From NCBI GenBank assembly GCA_030615505.1, contig JAUWZD010000021.1, positions 1 through 50,367 on the forward strand: 50,367 nt of DNA, given 5' to 3'. Positions 6,717 to 15,302 of the stretch are shown here, piece after piece. The position numbers were made by a program, and so were the translations under genes. The first letter of the stretch is position 1; each line of letters begins with the position of its first letter. The notes under the pieces are model-generated. The model searched no databases. It had not been told where the DNA came from and saw nothing but the letters and a program-made list of their open reading frames with translations. The stretch comes from Spirochaetales bacterium (lineage in GTDB: Bacteria > Spirochaetota > Spirochaetia > SZUA-6 > DRHE01).

Positions 6717-8522
6717 ATGTCAGAATTGGAAAAGAAACTTGATTTACGCTCTTCACTCCGCTTGCATGGCCTGGCCGGTCTCTGGAGCCTGATGAAGGGA
6801 TTCCAGTTGATATACGCAGGCGCGGTGGTTAGCCTTGCAGCAGCCGCCCTGTGCAGGACAGCTACCTTTCTGCTCTTACGTTTCTTTGTCGATGAAGTGC
6901 TGGCAGGAGGTTTTCTTATAAACCATCTATACATCTTTGCCTCTGCCTTCCTGGGTCTGGCCCTTTTTGAAGGGGGCGCTTCCTTTCTGCGAGGAAAGCT
7001 CTCCGCCAGAACTGCTGAAGGGTTGATCCTGCGCTTGAGGAATTTTCTGTTTGATCACATCCAGCGCCTCTCCTTCCGCTATCATGACCATACTCATACG
7101 GGCGAGTTAATCGAAAGGGTGACTTCAGATGTGGATACGCTGCGCCGCTTCTATTCAGAACAGGCCGTTGAAATCGGCAGGATCTCAGCCCTGTTTATTT
7201 TTAATCTGATCGCACTGGTAAGTTTAAATACAACCTTAGGATTACTCTCCATTGTATTCATACCCTTTATCCTCCTTCAATCCATCTGGTTCTTTAATAG
7301 AATTTTTCAGGCGTACGAGAGATACCAGGAACAGGAGGCCAGGCTCTCATCGACCCTCCAGGAAAGCGTTACGGCCGTAAGGGTTGTACGCGCCTTTGCC
7401 AGGCAGGAATTCGAGACGGAAAAGTTTGAAAGAGAGAACTGGGAGAAATTCCAGCGAGGCCGCGGCTTTATAAAGCTTCACTCCCTTTACTGGCCGATCT
7501 CCGATACCCTCTGCACCGTACAGATGCTGCTGATCTTTTATTTAGGGGCCAGGATGGCCATCGCAGGTGTTATCAGCCCCGGTACCTATATGGCGGTGGC
7601 GGGAATGGTAATCTGGATAATCTGGCCCTTGAGGAATCTGGGCAGGATTATTGTACAGGCATCATCCGCTTTAGTTTCCTTTAAGAGGGTGGCTCATATC
7701 ATAAAAGAAGAGCCGGAAGTGCTCTCTGAAGGCTTAAAAGCTCATCCAACACGGCTTAAGGGCCATATTATTTTTAACAACGTTTGTTTCGAGTATAATA
7801 GAGGAGAGAGCGTGCTCCATAATATCTCATTTGCAGCCCGGCCCGGAGAGCTTATCGCCCTGCTCGGCTCAACCGGATCCGGTAAAACGACCCTGGTAAA
7901 TCTCTTACCCCGCTTTTATGAATACACGGGGGGGAGCCTTGTACTGGACGGCAGGGAACTGAAAGATTACCCCATCCACAACCTGCGCCGTCATATCGGA
8001 ATTGTTGAACAGGAGCCTTTCCTCTTTTCCCGCACAATAAGGGAAAATATCATTTTCGGCGCCGGGGAGAATTTGAGTGAAAGAGAAATCGAAGAGGCGG
8101 CTAAAGCTGCAGCCATACACGATGTTATTTTAAGCTTCCCCGAGGGATACGACACACTAATAAGTGAAAGGGGTGTAACCCTTTCCGGCGGGCAGAAACA
8201 GAGAATAGCCATCGCCAGAACCATTATTAAGAATCCCAGCATTCTTATCCTTGACGATGCCACCTCTTCGGTAGATTCAGAAACAGAAGCTCTTATTCAG
8301 GAGGCTCTTTCTAAGCTTATGGAGGGAAGGACCAGTTTTGTTATCGCCCACAGGGTTCAAACTGTAAAGCGGGCGGACAAGATACTGGTTCTAGACAAGG
8401 GAAGGATTCTTCAGGAGGGAAACCACAGATCACTGATCCGTGAACAGGGCGTTTACAGGAAGATCTTTAATCTGCAGTCCAGGATTGAGGAGGAAGCTGT
8501 ACAAGGAGGTCTTAATGCCTGA
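6717..8522 (+). CDS. Heterodimeric ABC exporter, subunit with degenerate ATP site (BmrC/LmrC-like)
   Basis: 601 residues from ATG 6717 (AAGGAT 7 nt upstream; an upstream in-frame extension would run through the attenuator hairpins and is rejected). Type IV exporter half: about six membrane helices (residues about 30-310), then an ATPase domain with Walker A 'GSTGSGKTT', Q-loop 'VEQEPFLFSR', signature 'LSGGQKQR', Walker B 'ILILDDATSSVD' and H-loop 'IAHRVQ'. The residue after the Walker B Asp is Asp, not the catalytic Glu, so this subunit supplies the degenerate site typical of heterodimeric multidrug or lipid exporters. It overlaps its partner gene by 8 bp. Substrate unknown; the leader suggests drug-inducible expression. 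Confidence 0.9.
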   Translation: MSELEKKLDLRSSLRLHGLAGLWSLMKGFQLIYAGAVVSLAAAALCRTATFLLLRFFVDEVLAGGFLINHLYIFASAFLGLALFEGGASFLRGKLSARTAEGLILRLRNFLFDHIQRLSFRYHDHTHTGELIERVTSDVDTLRRFYSEQAVEIGRISALFIFNLIALVSLNTTLGLLSIVFIPFILLQSIWFFNRIFQAYERYQEQEARLSSTLQESVTAVRVVRAFARQEFETEKFERENWEKFQRGRGFIKLHSLYWPISDTLCTVQMLLIFYLGARMAIAGVISPGTYMAVAGMVIWIIWPLRNLGRIIVQASSALVSFKRVAHIIKEEPEVLSEGLKAHPTRLKGHIIFNNVCFEYNRGESVLHNISFAARPGELIALLGSTGSGKTTLVNLLPRFYEYTGGSLVLDGRELKDYPIHNLRRHIGIVEQEPFLFSRTIRENIIFGAGENLSEREIEEAAKAAAIHDVILSFPEGYDTLISERGVTLSGGQKQRIAIARTIIKNPSILILDDATSSVDSETEALIQEALSKLMEGRTSFVIAHRVQTVKRADKILVLDKGRILQEGNHRSLIREQGVYRKIFNLQSRIEEEAVQGGLNA

Positions 8523-10317
8523 TCTTCATTATGAGGAGGAGGAATTCTCCACTCAATTTAGCGGTAAAACACTTATCAGGATCATTTCCCTGTTAAAATC
8601 TCATTGGAAGTGGGCGGCAGGCTTTATACTGCTTATCGGGCTGGTATCGGTTCAGGATTCCTTCTTTACCTATATAGGCAAGCTGATTATAGACCAGGGA
8701 ATCATGGCTCGAGATTCTCTTCGCCTTACTCAGCTAATCGGCCTTTACGGCGCACTGGCGGCTGTTCAGGTGTTCGCTGTTTTCGGTTTTATTTATCTTG
8801 CAGGAATCTTAGGAGAAAGGGTTCAGTACGATTTGAGGAAGGAGATGTTCAATCACCTGCAGGATCTCTCTTTCTCCTACTTCGACAGGACACCTGTAGG
8901 CTGGATCATGTCCAGGGTAACCTCCGATTCCGGCAAAATCTCAGAGCTTGTCACCTGGGGTTTGATCGACCTGACCTGGTCGTCCCTGAACATAGTGACA
9001 GCCGTTATATTCATGCTGATTATAAACTGGAAGCTGGCCTTAGTTGTGCTGGCCATTATCCCGTTGATGATCTTAACGGCCGTTCAGTTTCAGAAAAGGA
9101 TTCTATTCCAGTTTCGAGGTGTAAGGCGCCTCAACTCCAAAATTACAGCAGCCTATAATGAGAATATTACCGGCGTTCGGATAGTTAAAGCCCTTTGCAG
9201 GGAAGAGCAGAACTTAAATGAGTTCTCTCAAAAATCGCATGAGCTGTACTGGGCTTCATACAGGGCAGCCTGGCTCTCTGCCCTCTTTCTTCCCTGCACT
9301 CAGATTATCGGATCCCTGGCCTTAGGCGCCATTATCTGGTACGGGGGCTTACAGAACCTTTCAGGAGGTATGACACTTGGCGGAATCCAGGCTTTTATCT
9401 CGTATGTGGCCTTTATGCTCTGGCCAATACAGGAAATGGCCCGTGTCTGGGCCTCCATGCAGAGCTCTTTAGCCTCTGCAGAACGAGTGTTCTCCCTTAT
9501 CGATTCAGTACCTGAGATCCGGGATCAGGAGAGCGCCTATGATCCGGGAACAATACGAAGCGCCATATCCTTTGAACACGTGGATTTCTATTACGAGCAA
9601 GGTAAGCCTGTGCTTAAGGATTTTAATCTCTGCATCAGGCAGGGCGAATCCATTGCATTAGTTGGACCTACAGGAGGCGGTAAATCAACTATTATCAATC
9701 TGATTTGCCGCTTCTACGAACCGTCTTCAGGAGAGATATATTTTGATGGTGTTGATTATAGAAGGCTTACTCTGCACTCAATCCAATCGAGAATAGGAAT
9801 AGTGCTGCAGACACCACATCTCTTCTCCGGAAGCATTGGCGAGAACATCCGCTACGGCAGGCTCGATGCAACACCAGAAGAAATTGAAGAGGCAGCGCGT
9901 CTATCTAAAGCTCTTGATTTCATTATGAACCTGGAAAAAGGATATGAAGAGGAGGTCGGTGAAGGGGGCAATCTCCTATCAGTAGGCCAGAAACAGCTAA
10001 TCAGTTTGGCCAGGGCTGTGCTTTCTGAGCCGGATATCTTTATAATGGATGAAGCGACCAGCTCTATAGATACACTTACTGAATCCCTAATCCAGCAGGG
10101 GCTTAAGGCTGTCATGGCAGGAAGGACCAGCATAATTATTGCTCACAGGTTGTCTACTATCAAGCAGGTTGACCGCATCCTTGTAGTAGAAGACGGCAGG
10201 ATTGTTGAAGAGGGAGATCACTTAAGTCTAATAAAGGCTAAAGGCCGGTATTACTCTCTCTATACACAGCAGTTCAGAAGAGAGCACACGAGGGACTGGG
10301 ACAGGTCTATGGATTGA
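8515..10317 (+). CDS. Heterodimeric ABC exporter, partner subunit with catalytic Glu (BmrD/LmrD-like)
   Basis: 600 residues from ATG 8515, preceded by AAGGAGG inside the end of the first exporter gene, so translation is coupled. Six predicted membrane helices are followed by an ATPase domain: Walker A 'GPTGGGKST', Q-loop 'VLQTPHLFSG', signature 'LLSVGQKQL', Walker B 'IFIMDEATSSID' and H-loop 'IAHRLS'. The signature is altered (LSVGQ, not LSGGQ). In the dimer it faces the partner's degenerate Walker B, so both departures fall on the same non-hydrolytic site, while the canonical Glu here and LSGGQ of the partner form the active site. This complementarity is strong evidence that the two form one transporter. 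Confidence 0.92.
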   Translation: MPDLHYEEEEFSTQFSGKTLIRIISLLKSHWKWAAGFILLIGLVSVQDSFFTYIGKLIIDQGIMARDSLRLTQLIGLYGALAAVQVFAVFGFIYLAGILGERVQYDLRKEMFNHLQDLSFSYFDRTPVGWIMSRVTSDSGKISELVTWGLIDLTWSSLNIVTAVIFMLIINWKLALVVLAIIPLMILTAVQFQKRILFQFRGVRRLNSKITAAYNENITGVRIVKALCREEQNLNEFSQKSHELYWASYRAAWLSALFLPCTQIIGSLALGAIIWYGGLQNLSGGMTLGGIQAFISYVAFMLWPIQEMARVWASMQSSLASAERVFSLIDSVPEIRDQESAYDPGTIRSAISFEHVDFYYEQGKPVLKDFNLCIRQGESIALVGPTGGGKSTIINLICRFYEPSSGEIYFDGVDYRRLTLHSIQSRIGIVLQTPHLFSGSIGENIRYGRLDATPEEIEEAARLSKALDFIMNLEKGYEEEVGEGGNLLSVGQKQLISLARAVLSEPDIFIMDEATSSIDTLTESLIQQGLKAVMAGRTSIIIAHRLSTIKQVDRILVVEDGRIVEEGDHLSLIKAKGRYYSLYTQQFRREHTRDWDRSMD

Positions 10318-10320
10318 GCT

Positions 10321-10995
10321 CTACGGCTTTAAAATAAATTTCTTAAAGTCCTTAACCGACTCAAAATAGGCAACACAGTGGGTGCGCATATACTGCTCAA
10401 TCTCCGGGATTTTATGACTCCAGCCGGTAGCGGCAGCAGGTACGCCCGAAGCCCTGGACATCAGGACACCCGGTTTGAGATCATCCACAATAAGAGCTTC
10501 TTTGGGGTGTAAACCGTAATTCTTCAAGATCTCTCTAACAGGCCAGGGACTCGGTTTTCGCCTGTTTTTGTCATAGCTCCAGCCAAATATTATATCAGGA
10601 TGGAATGATCCGTAGTGCTTTTTAATAATATCTTTATCTGAATGAGACACTACAGCAATCAATCCGCCTTTTTCCCTGTACTGCACCAATGTTTCGATAA
10701 ATCCCGGAAAGAAATCCGGCACCCTGCTTGAGGCAAACTCCCTCCATATCTGGTATTCCTTCTCAAGCTCCTGGTGGGTCATCCCAAGCTCCCCCAGCAT
10801 ATATTCCATGATACCTGGGTGAAAGTTTTTAAGAAACCAGCCCTCAAGATCAATGGGCTTATGATGCGGCCGGAGCAGTCTCATCACTTCCACATGAGCC
10901 GGATAGTGAATCACGGGCGTACTATCGACCGCAGTATCGTCGTGATCGAGAATAAGACATTTGTATCTTAAGAGGTTAGAGATACTTTGGCTCAT
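10321..10995 (-). CDS. HAD-superfamily hydrolase (phosphatase-like)
   Basis: 224 residues. HAD motifs: I 'LILDHDDTAVDS' (DxDxT nucleophile pair), II 'AVVSHSD' (Ser), III Lys in 'NRRKPSPWPV', IV 'ALIVDDLKPG' (acidic pair). A helical cap lies between motifs I and II, as in the phosphoglycolate phosphatase/beta-phosphoglucomutase group. Its start codon overlaps the stop of the upstream HDOD gene (ATGA), so the two are co-translated. It converges with the exporter genes with a 3-bp gap. Substrate unknown. Confidence 0.85.
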   Translation of the reverse strand: MSQSISNLLRYKCLILDHDDTAVDSTPVIHYPAHVEVMRLLRPHHKPIDLEGWFLKNFHPGIMEYMLGELGMTHQELEKEYQIWREFASSRVPDFFPGFIETLVQYREKGGLIAVVSHSDKDIIKKHYGSFHPDIIFGWSYDKNRRKPSPWPVREILKNYGLHPKEALIVDDLKPGVLMSRASGVPAAATGWSHKIPEIEQYMRTHCVAYFESVKDFKKFILKP

Positions 10996-12206
10996 ATCAG
11001 GCGGTCAAAGATATTCTTATATTCACGAGTGTCATTGATCAGATTCTGAGTGATTTTATCTATGAGCTCTCTGTCCACATTTTTCACGTAAAATCTTGAA
11101 AAATCCAGATCCTGTGTGTTCCTCTTGGACCAGACATAATTAACCATCTTATCTGTATAATTTACAACCTGAAAGAGATGCTGATATTCTGAAAGCGCTT
11201 TTTCAGGTCTGTGATGAAAGAGGGCCGCCTCGACCATCACCTCTGGGAAATTCCACCAGTCCAGAAAATAGGCGCCGATTTCCGAGTGAGTGTATCCCTC
11301 AAATCCCAAGGCCAGTTCATCATGGTAAAAGTCGCTGTCGCCCGGCTCAGAGACAATAGATTCATAGCGGTCGGGAAAATACTGCAGAATGATTATTTTT
11401 CCAATATCATGAATAATACCCACAGATGGATCGCTCTTACTGAATGTCTTCCCATATACAAGCTTATAGATTACAGGAATATACTTGTTTACCATGAAAG
11501 AATGAAAGAATATTTCTTTAAGATGTTTGATCTGGCCGCTTTTCCACTTCGTATTATCGATAAGGTAAGCCGTCAGGACAATATCCTTGAGTACGGATTC
11601 GCCAAGATAAACTGCAGCTTCCTCAACCTGTGAAATGTCCTCTCTCCCGAAAAAAGCGGAATTAACCACATGTATGACTTTTGCAGAAACAGAAGTATCT
11701 TTCTTAATTACTGAAGCAATTTCCTGCATGGATTTATTGCTCTCCATGGCAAGCAGCATCTCCCGGAAGAGGTAGGGCAGTGTCGGAAGCTTTTCTATGG
11801 AATTGATCAGATCCAGTAGCTTTTTCTCCTGGAGAGCTATTTTCACTTTCAGGATATGGGTAATCCTCCCTTGGACAATATCAGGTTTCCAGGGTTTAAC
11901 CATAAAGGCGCATATCAAGCCGCTGCTTACAAATTTGAAAACCATGGTCTCATCTAAAAAGCCGCTGGTCAGTACCCTGTATACGCTGGGGTGCTCTTTT
12001 CTAACTTCTTTTAAAAACTGAAGCCCGTCTCTTTTATGCATTCTGAAGTGGCTGACTACCACGTCAATATCTTCCTCATCCAGAATTTTGAGCCCTTGCA
12101 CGGCTGTTTCCGCTTTAAAAACTGTGATCCCGGTAGAAAAGAATATTTTTTGGAAATCATTTAAAAGAGCTCTTTGATCTTCAACGATTAATACTTTGCC
12201 GTTCAT
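10992..12206 (-). CDS. Receiver-HDOD response regulator with His at the phosphoacceptor position
   Basis: 404 residues: N-terminal receiver-like domain (about 1-120; 'VLIVEDQ', 'LTSGF', 'MVKPWKP') and an HDOD domain (about 135-335; 'KLPTLPYLFREMLLAM', 'IHDIGKIIILQYFP', 'HSEIGAYFLDWWNFPE', 'ALFHHRPE'). The segment 'DVVVSHFRMHKRDG' aligns with the usual 'DvvlsDyrMPgmdG': the phosphorylated Asp is His, read directly from the bases at about 12047-12049. The Lys and Thr of the active site are retained. HDOD proteins act in signalling and cyclic-dinucleotide-type regulation without the full HD-GYP catalytic set. Loss of the acceptor suggests phosphorylation-independent signalling. It follows a glycosidase-like gene by 20 bp. 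Confidence 0.88.
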   Translation of the reverse strand: MNGKVLIVEDQRALLNDFQKIFFSTGITVFKAETAVQGLKILDEEDIDVVVSHFRMHKRDGLQFLKEVRKEHPSVYRVLTSGFLDETMVFKFVSSGLICAFMVKPWKPDIVQGRITHILKVKIALQEKKLLDLINSIEKLPTLPYLFREMLLAMESNKSMQEIASVIKKDTSVSAKVIHVVNSAFFGREDISQVEEAAVYLGESVLKDIVLTAYLIDNTKWKSGQIKHLKEIFFHSFMVNKYIPVIYKLVYGKTFSKSDPSVGIIHDIGKIIILQYFPDRYESIVSEPGDSDFYHDELALGFEGYTHSEIGAYFLDWWNFPEVMVEAALFHHRPEKALSEYQHLFQVVNYTDKMVNYVWSKRNTQDLDFSRFYVKNVDRELIDKITQNLINDTREYKNIFDRLI

Positions 12207-12225
12207 AGTACTATTTTCGGATGGC

Positions 12226-13197
12226 TTACACCTTTCTAAAGAAATCAGATATGATGTTCATTCGCAGTTCATTTGAACCGTCTTCAGTGGCACATTCATA
12301 GTACATGTAGAGGTCTTTCCCCTTTTTAGCATAATCTAAATAGCGAAGGGAGTGATTGGAGTGAGGCGACTGCATAATCGGACCTCCAGGACTGATGCGG
12401 TATATTGTTTTTAAATCCAGACTCACAGCCAGGCCCAATCTTCCCGGATACTCATGATTGTGAGTGTGGGTGCCGTCGTAGTATAGGTGAAACACCGGGG
12501 GCCTGTAAAGCACGGCTGATACCCGGGCCATAAGGCTGTCCCAGCCCTGCTTCTGAACATCCAGCAGCACACCCCGCCAGGTAAAGCTCTTTCCATCCGG
12601 GCTTGTGGCAAGACCTGTAACAGATTTTGTCTTGCCCGTGGCAAATGCATCTCCTGTCTCATGGAGCTTCTTTTCCCCGGGCTTTGGCACAGCAAAGCTG
12701 ACAATCATGTACCATAGACCACCAAGACGAAGAATTACAGGATCCTTAACCCCTACGCCATCGGTCTGGCTGGATAACAAAGCCGGTTCTCTTTTACTTA
12801 TATCGAAATCCTCGACCCTGGAAGCTTCCATACTGTCGATTCGCCAGGTACGGTCATCGGGGTCCACACAGCTTATGTAGAGACGGTATTGGCCCTCATT
12901 GGTTTTAACTAAGCAGGCCCTTTCGATTGATTCACTTCCCATATCCTCTTTAGTGGCTTCCCAGATATCCTCAAAATTAATACCGTTCCTGCTTTGGGCT
13001 ATCCTGCATGCGTATCCCCTGATTGGACGGGGCTTGCGTATGCGGTAGTAGAGATAGAATAGATCCTTCCCCCTGTCAAAAAGCACAGAAGGGGCTCCAA
13101 TCCAATATTTAAGTCCTCTGCCCGGGGGTTTCAAGACACGTTGGCTGGCTTTAAGTACAGGGAGGACAGGAGGAGAGAGAATTTTGGGATTTTCCAT
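12226..13197 (-). CDS. Five-bladed beta-propeller glycosidase-like protein (GH43/GH32/GH130-like fold)
   Basis: 323 residues with no signal peptide, so probably cytoplasmic. Propeller-blade repeats appear as 'IGAPSVLFDRGKDLFYLYYRIR', 'ERACLVKTNEGQYRLYISC', 'VKDPVILRLGGLWYMIVS', 'ARVSAVLYRPPVFHLYYDG' and 'KKGKDLYMYYECA', each with an acidic residue near the blade start as in these glycosidases. 'SIERACLVK' and 'VKDPVI' resemble GH43/GH130 substrate-binding strands. The activity (hydrolase or phosphorylase) cannot be set from sequence. It is the first gene of a minus-strand unit with the HDOD regulator and HAD hydrolase, divergent from the M20 peptidase. Confidence 0.65.
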   Translation of the reverse strand: MENPKILSPPVLPVLKASQRVLKPPGRGLKYWIGAPSVLFDRGKDLFYLYYRIRKPRPIRGYACRIAQSRNGINFEDIWEATKEDMGSESIERACLVKTNEGQYRLYISCVDPDDRTWRIDSMEASRVEDFDISKREPALLSSQTDGVGVKDPVILRLGGLWYMIVSFAVPKPGEKKLHETGDAFATGKTKSVTGLATSPDGKSFTWRGVLLDVQKQGWDSLMARVSAVLYRPPVFHLYYDGTHTHNHEYPGRLGLAVSLDLKTIYRISPGGPIMQSPHSNHSLRYLDYAKKGKDLYMYYECATEDGSNELRMNIISDFFRKV

Positions 13198-13510
13198 CTA
13201 TTTGCTCCTTTTAATAAATTTCATCATTATTCTTAATCCGCATCCCAGATAGAGGAGAAAGCCCCGGAAGCTTCGCCGGCTCGAGCCTCATTCCTTAAGC
13301 CACTTTCCAGGAGTGAAGCGAGCAGGGCTAAGGATAACAATTCTTTCAACTCCAAAGCTAAAACCCTTTGAAAAAATAAGAAAACAGAGGATATTAGATA
13401 TTTTGAGAGGATTTATTCTCATCATAATTCAATAGTATATACCAATATCAGGTTAAAAGCCCTGGTTTCTTAAGCTTTCCAGTTAACAAATTAACAGGTA
13501 CAATAGCTCC
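13198..13510. other. Divergent intergenic region; one ATG-less minus-strand frame ending 13233
   Basis: This 313-bp gap separates the divergent glycosidase-like and M20 genes. A minus-strand frame open from about 13412 to TAA 13233-13235 would encode a hydrophobic stretch ('LLSLALLASLLESGLRN') and a polar tail ending 'GAFSSIWDAD'. It has only TTG codons as possible starts and no clear RBS. It may be a small membrane peptide, a degraded fragment or a repeat; nothing decides. No terminator-like hairpin was found. Confidence 0.3.
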
Positions 13511-14839
13511 ATGGAATCGGTTCAGAAATTATCCAGGGCGATTCAGTTTAAAACTGTATCGCACCGAAACTACGATCAGTTTAATATAGAGGAGTTCAAA
13601 TCTTTTTACGACTTTTTGAAGCTCAGTTTTCCCCTTGTAACCAAAACCCTGAACATAGAGAAGATTGGAGATTTCGGCCTGCTGTACCGATGGCAGGGAA
13701 GCAGGCCCTCACTTAAACCCATACTGCTTATAGCGCATAGTGATGTGGTTCCTGCGGCGGATTCAGAATCCGCATGGACCTGTTCCCCCTTTAGCGGTGA
13801 TGTTCGAGACGGCTATATCTGGGGCAGGGGCAGCCTTGATATGAAAATGGGGGTCATAGGTATTCTAGAGGGAGTTGAGCTTTTACTGGCTGAGGCTCAC
13901 ACACCGGAAAGAACTATATACTTAGCCTTCGGCTCTGATGAAGAAGTCGGCGGAAGGTATGGAGCCTGCAGAATCGCAAGATATCTAAAAAAGCAAAATA
14001 TCAGAGTAGAGTATGTTCTTGATGAAGGAGGATTCATTATCAAGGACCTGATGACGGATATTCGCACGCCTGTGGCCCTGGTTGCAATAGCTGAAAAGGG
14101 ACAGGTGGACCTGGAACTGGTTTTAGAATCGGAAGGAGGCCATTCTTCCATGCCGCCTCGGCATACGGGAGTAGGTATATTATGTCAGGCAATATGCAGA
14201 ATAGAAAAAAAGCCTTTTCCGCCAAGAATTACACCTGTTTTAAGGCAGTTTCTAAAGCATCTAAAACCGCATGTTTCTCTCTTCAAGCGCATATTGTTCT
14301 CTTATACCAGGCTGTTTCAGGGCATTATAAAGCGATTCTTTTCCCGAAATCCGGAAACCAATGCCCTGATCCGGACCACCCAGGCTGTCACCATGGTGGA
14401 GGGAAGCCGGAAGGAGAACGTTCTGCCGCAGAGATCCCGTGCTGTTGTAAACATTCGCCTGTTGCACGGGGATACTATTGATCGATCAATACTGCGAATT
14501 AAAAAAGTCATAAATAATCCGGGCATTAAAGTGAATATTCTTAATGATTTCGATGCCAATAATCCGATCGCCGCTTCTGATATAGAGTCTACAGGCTACA
14601 CCATTCTCACCAACGCCTTAAAACAGATTTTTCCCCATGTTGTGTCTGTGCCGTTTCTTATGGTCGGTGCCACAGACTCAAGGCACTACAGGGACTTAGC
14701 TGATGCTGTTTTAAGGTTCTCACCTGTAATCTTAAGCAGGGATGATCTTAAAAGGATACATGGAACTGATGAGCGGATATCCATTGAGAGCTTTAAGAAG
14801 TATATTGATTTTATCATGCAGTTAATAAAAAATTCATGA
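13511..14839 (+). CDS. M20-family metallopeptidase (ArgE/DapE/CPS-like)
   Basis: 442 residues. Dinuclear zinc-site motifs: 'LLIAHSDVVPA' (His, Asp), 'IWGRGSLDMKMG' (bridging Asp), 'AFGSDEEVGG' (catalytic and metal Glu), 'VLDEGGF' (Asp) and C-terminal 'GATDSRHY' (His). A dimerisation lid domain is inserted at about residues 205-330 ('LESEGGHSSMPP'). The overall form ('SAWTCSPFSGDV…GYIWGRGSLD') is closest to the long carboxypeptidase S/PM20D1 branch, which hydrolyses peptides or N-acyl amino acids. No signal peptide. The RBS is weak. Confidence 0.9.
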   Translation: MESVQKLSRAIQFKTVSHRNYDQFNIEEFKSFYDFLKLSFPLVTKTLNIEKIGDFGLLYRWQGSRPSLKPILLIAHSDVVPAADSESAWTCSPFSGDVRDGYIWGRGSLDMKMGVIGILEGVELLLAEAHTPERTIYLAFGSDEEVGGRYGACRIARYLKKQNIRVEYVLDEGGFIIKDLMTDIRTPVALVAIAEKGQVDLELVLESEGGHSSMPPRHTGVGILCQAICRIEKKPFPPRITPVLRQFLKHLKPHVSLFKRILFSYTRLFQGIIKRFFSRNPETNALIRTTQAVTMVEGSRKENVLPQRSRAVVNIRLLHGDTIDRSILRIKKVINNPGIKVNILNDFDANNPIAASDIESTGYTILTNALKQIFPHVVSVPFLMVGATDSRHYRDLADAVLRFSPVILSRDDLKRIHGTDERISIESFKKYIDFIMQLIKNS

Positions 14840-14877
14840 GTGTCAGTTCTTTAATGCGCCTGCTTGGGGGATAAATT

Positions 14878-14983
14878 TTAAAATTTAGGTTTCAATCCGG
14901 CTTGCTTGCACAGCTCGTTAGCGGTAATCCTGTCAATTGTACGATGCCTTTTTATAGGGATTATTCTTCTGTTCCAAGAGTGA
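14878..14983 (-). pseudogene. C-terminal stub of a HicA toxin
   Basis: Directly after the hicB stop, a minus-strand frame without a start codon reads 'NRRIIPIKRHRTIDRITA' then 'NELCKQAGLKPKF', ending at TAA 14878-14880. This matches the second half of HicA (the '…vPvHrgk.i..gTlr.IlkqAGl' region). The N-terminal half, with the beta strands and the catalytic His of the dsRBD-like fold, is missing. The toxin is therefore inactive. Confidence 0.55.
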
Positions 14984-15169
14984 TCATCCCACGGTAATTT
15001 CTTTTTTTTGAATTTGAAAAGCCAAAATCATCTCACGGATAACATCTTTAAGCATTTCCCTGCATTCTTCAAGTGAACTTCCCTCTGTTACAACCTCCGG
15101 CCACTCTATCAATTGTCCCATATATCCAGAGCTAATTTTAGTATATCTAGCAGTATAGTTACTCAACAT
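14984..15169 (-). CDS. HicB-family antitoxin, short form, apparently orphaned
   Basis: 61 residues: 'YTARYTKISSGYMGQLIEWPEV' (HicB partial-RNase-H-like strands), then 'TEGSSLEECREMLKDVIREM', the usual 'tqGeTleEAl.nlkeal' helix. There is no C-terminal DNA-binding domain, as in short HicB proteins. GAGGTG lies just upstream of ATG 15169. Its expected partner is only a stub downstream, so the protein may act as a spare antitoxin or be on the way to loss. Confidence 0.8.
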   Translation of the reverse strand: MLSNYTARYTKISSGYMGQLIEWPEVVTEGSSLEECREMLKDVIREMILAFQIQKKEITVG

Positions 15170-15248
15170 TTATTCACCTCTATATTAAACATTTTAAACG
15201 GCTTTTGTAAGATAAGTCAACATCGAAGATATGAAAATTCAAAAACGA

Positions 15249-15270
15249 AAGCCCTCCGCAGGGAGGGCTT
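15249..15270 (-). terminator. Intrinsic terminator after the outer-membrane protein gene
   Basis: AAGCCCTCC (15249-15257) pairs perfectly with GGAGGGCTT (15262-15270) around a 4-nt loop. On the minus strand the stem is followed by TTTCGTTTTT. It lies 33 nt past the stop at 15303. Confidence 0.8.
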
Positions 15271-15302
15271 TTCTATTCAGTTAAGTTCAGGGGATTGTTT
15301 TT

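Noticed and set aside
6533-6934. 133-codon minus-strand frame opposite the exporter leader
   Set aside because: It reads through the attenuator and the exporter 5' end on the other strand, with no recognisable domain.
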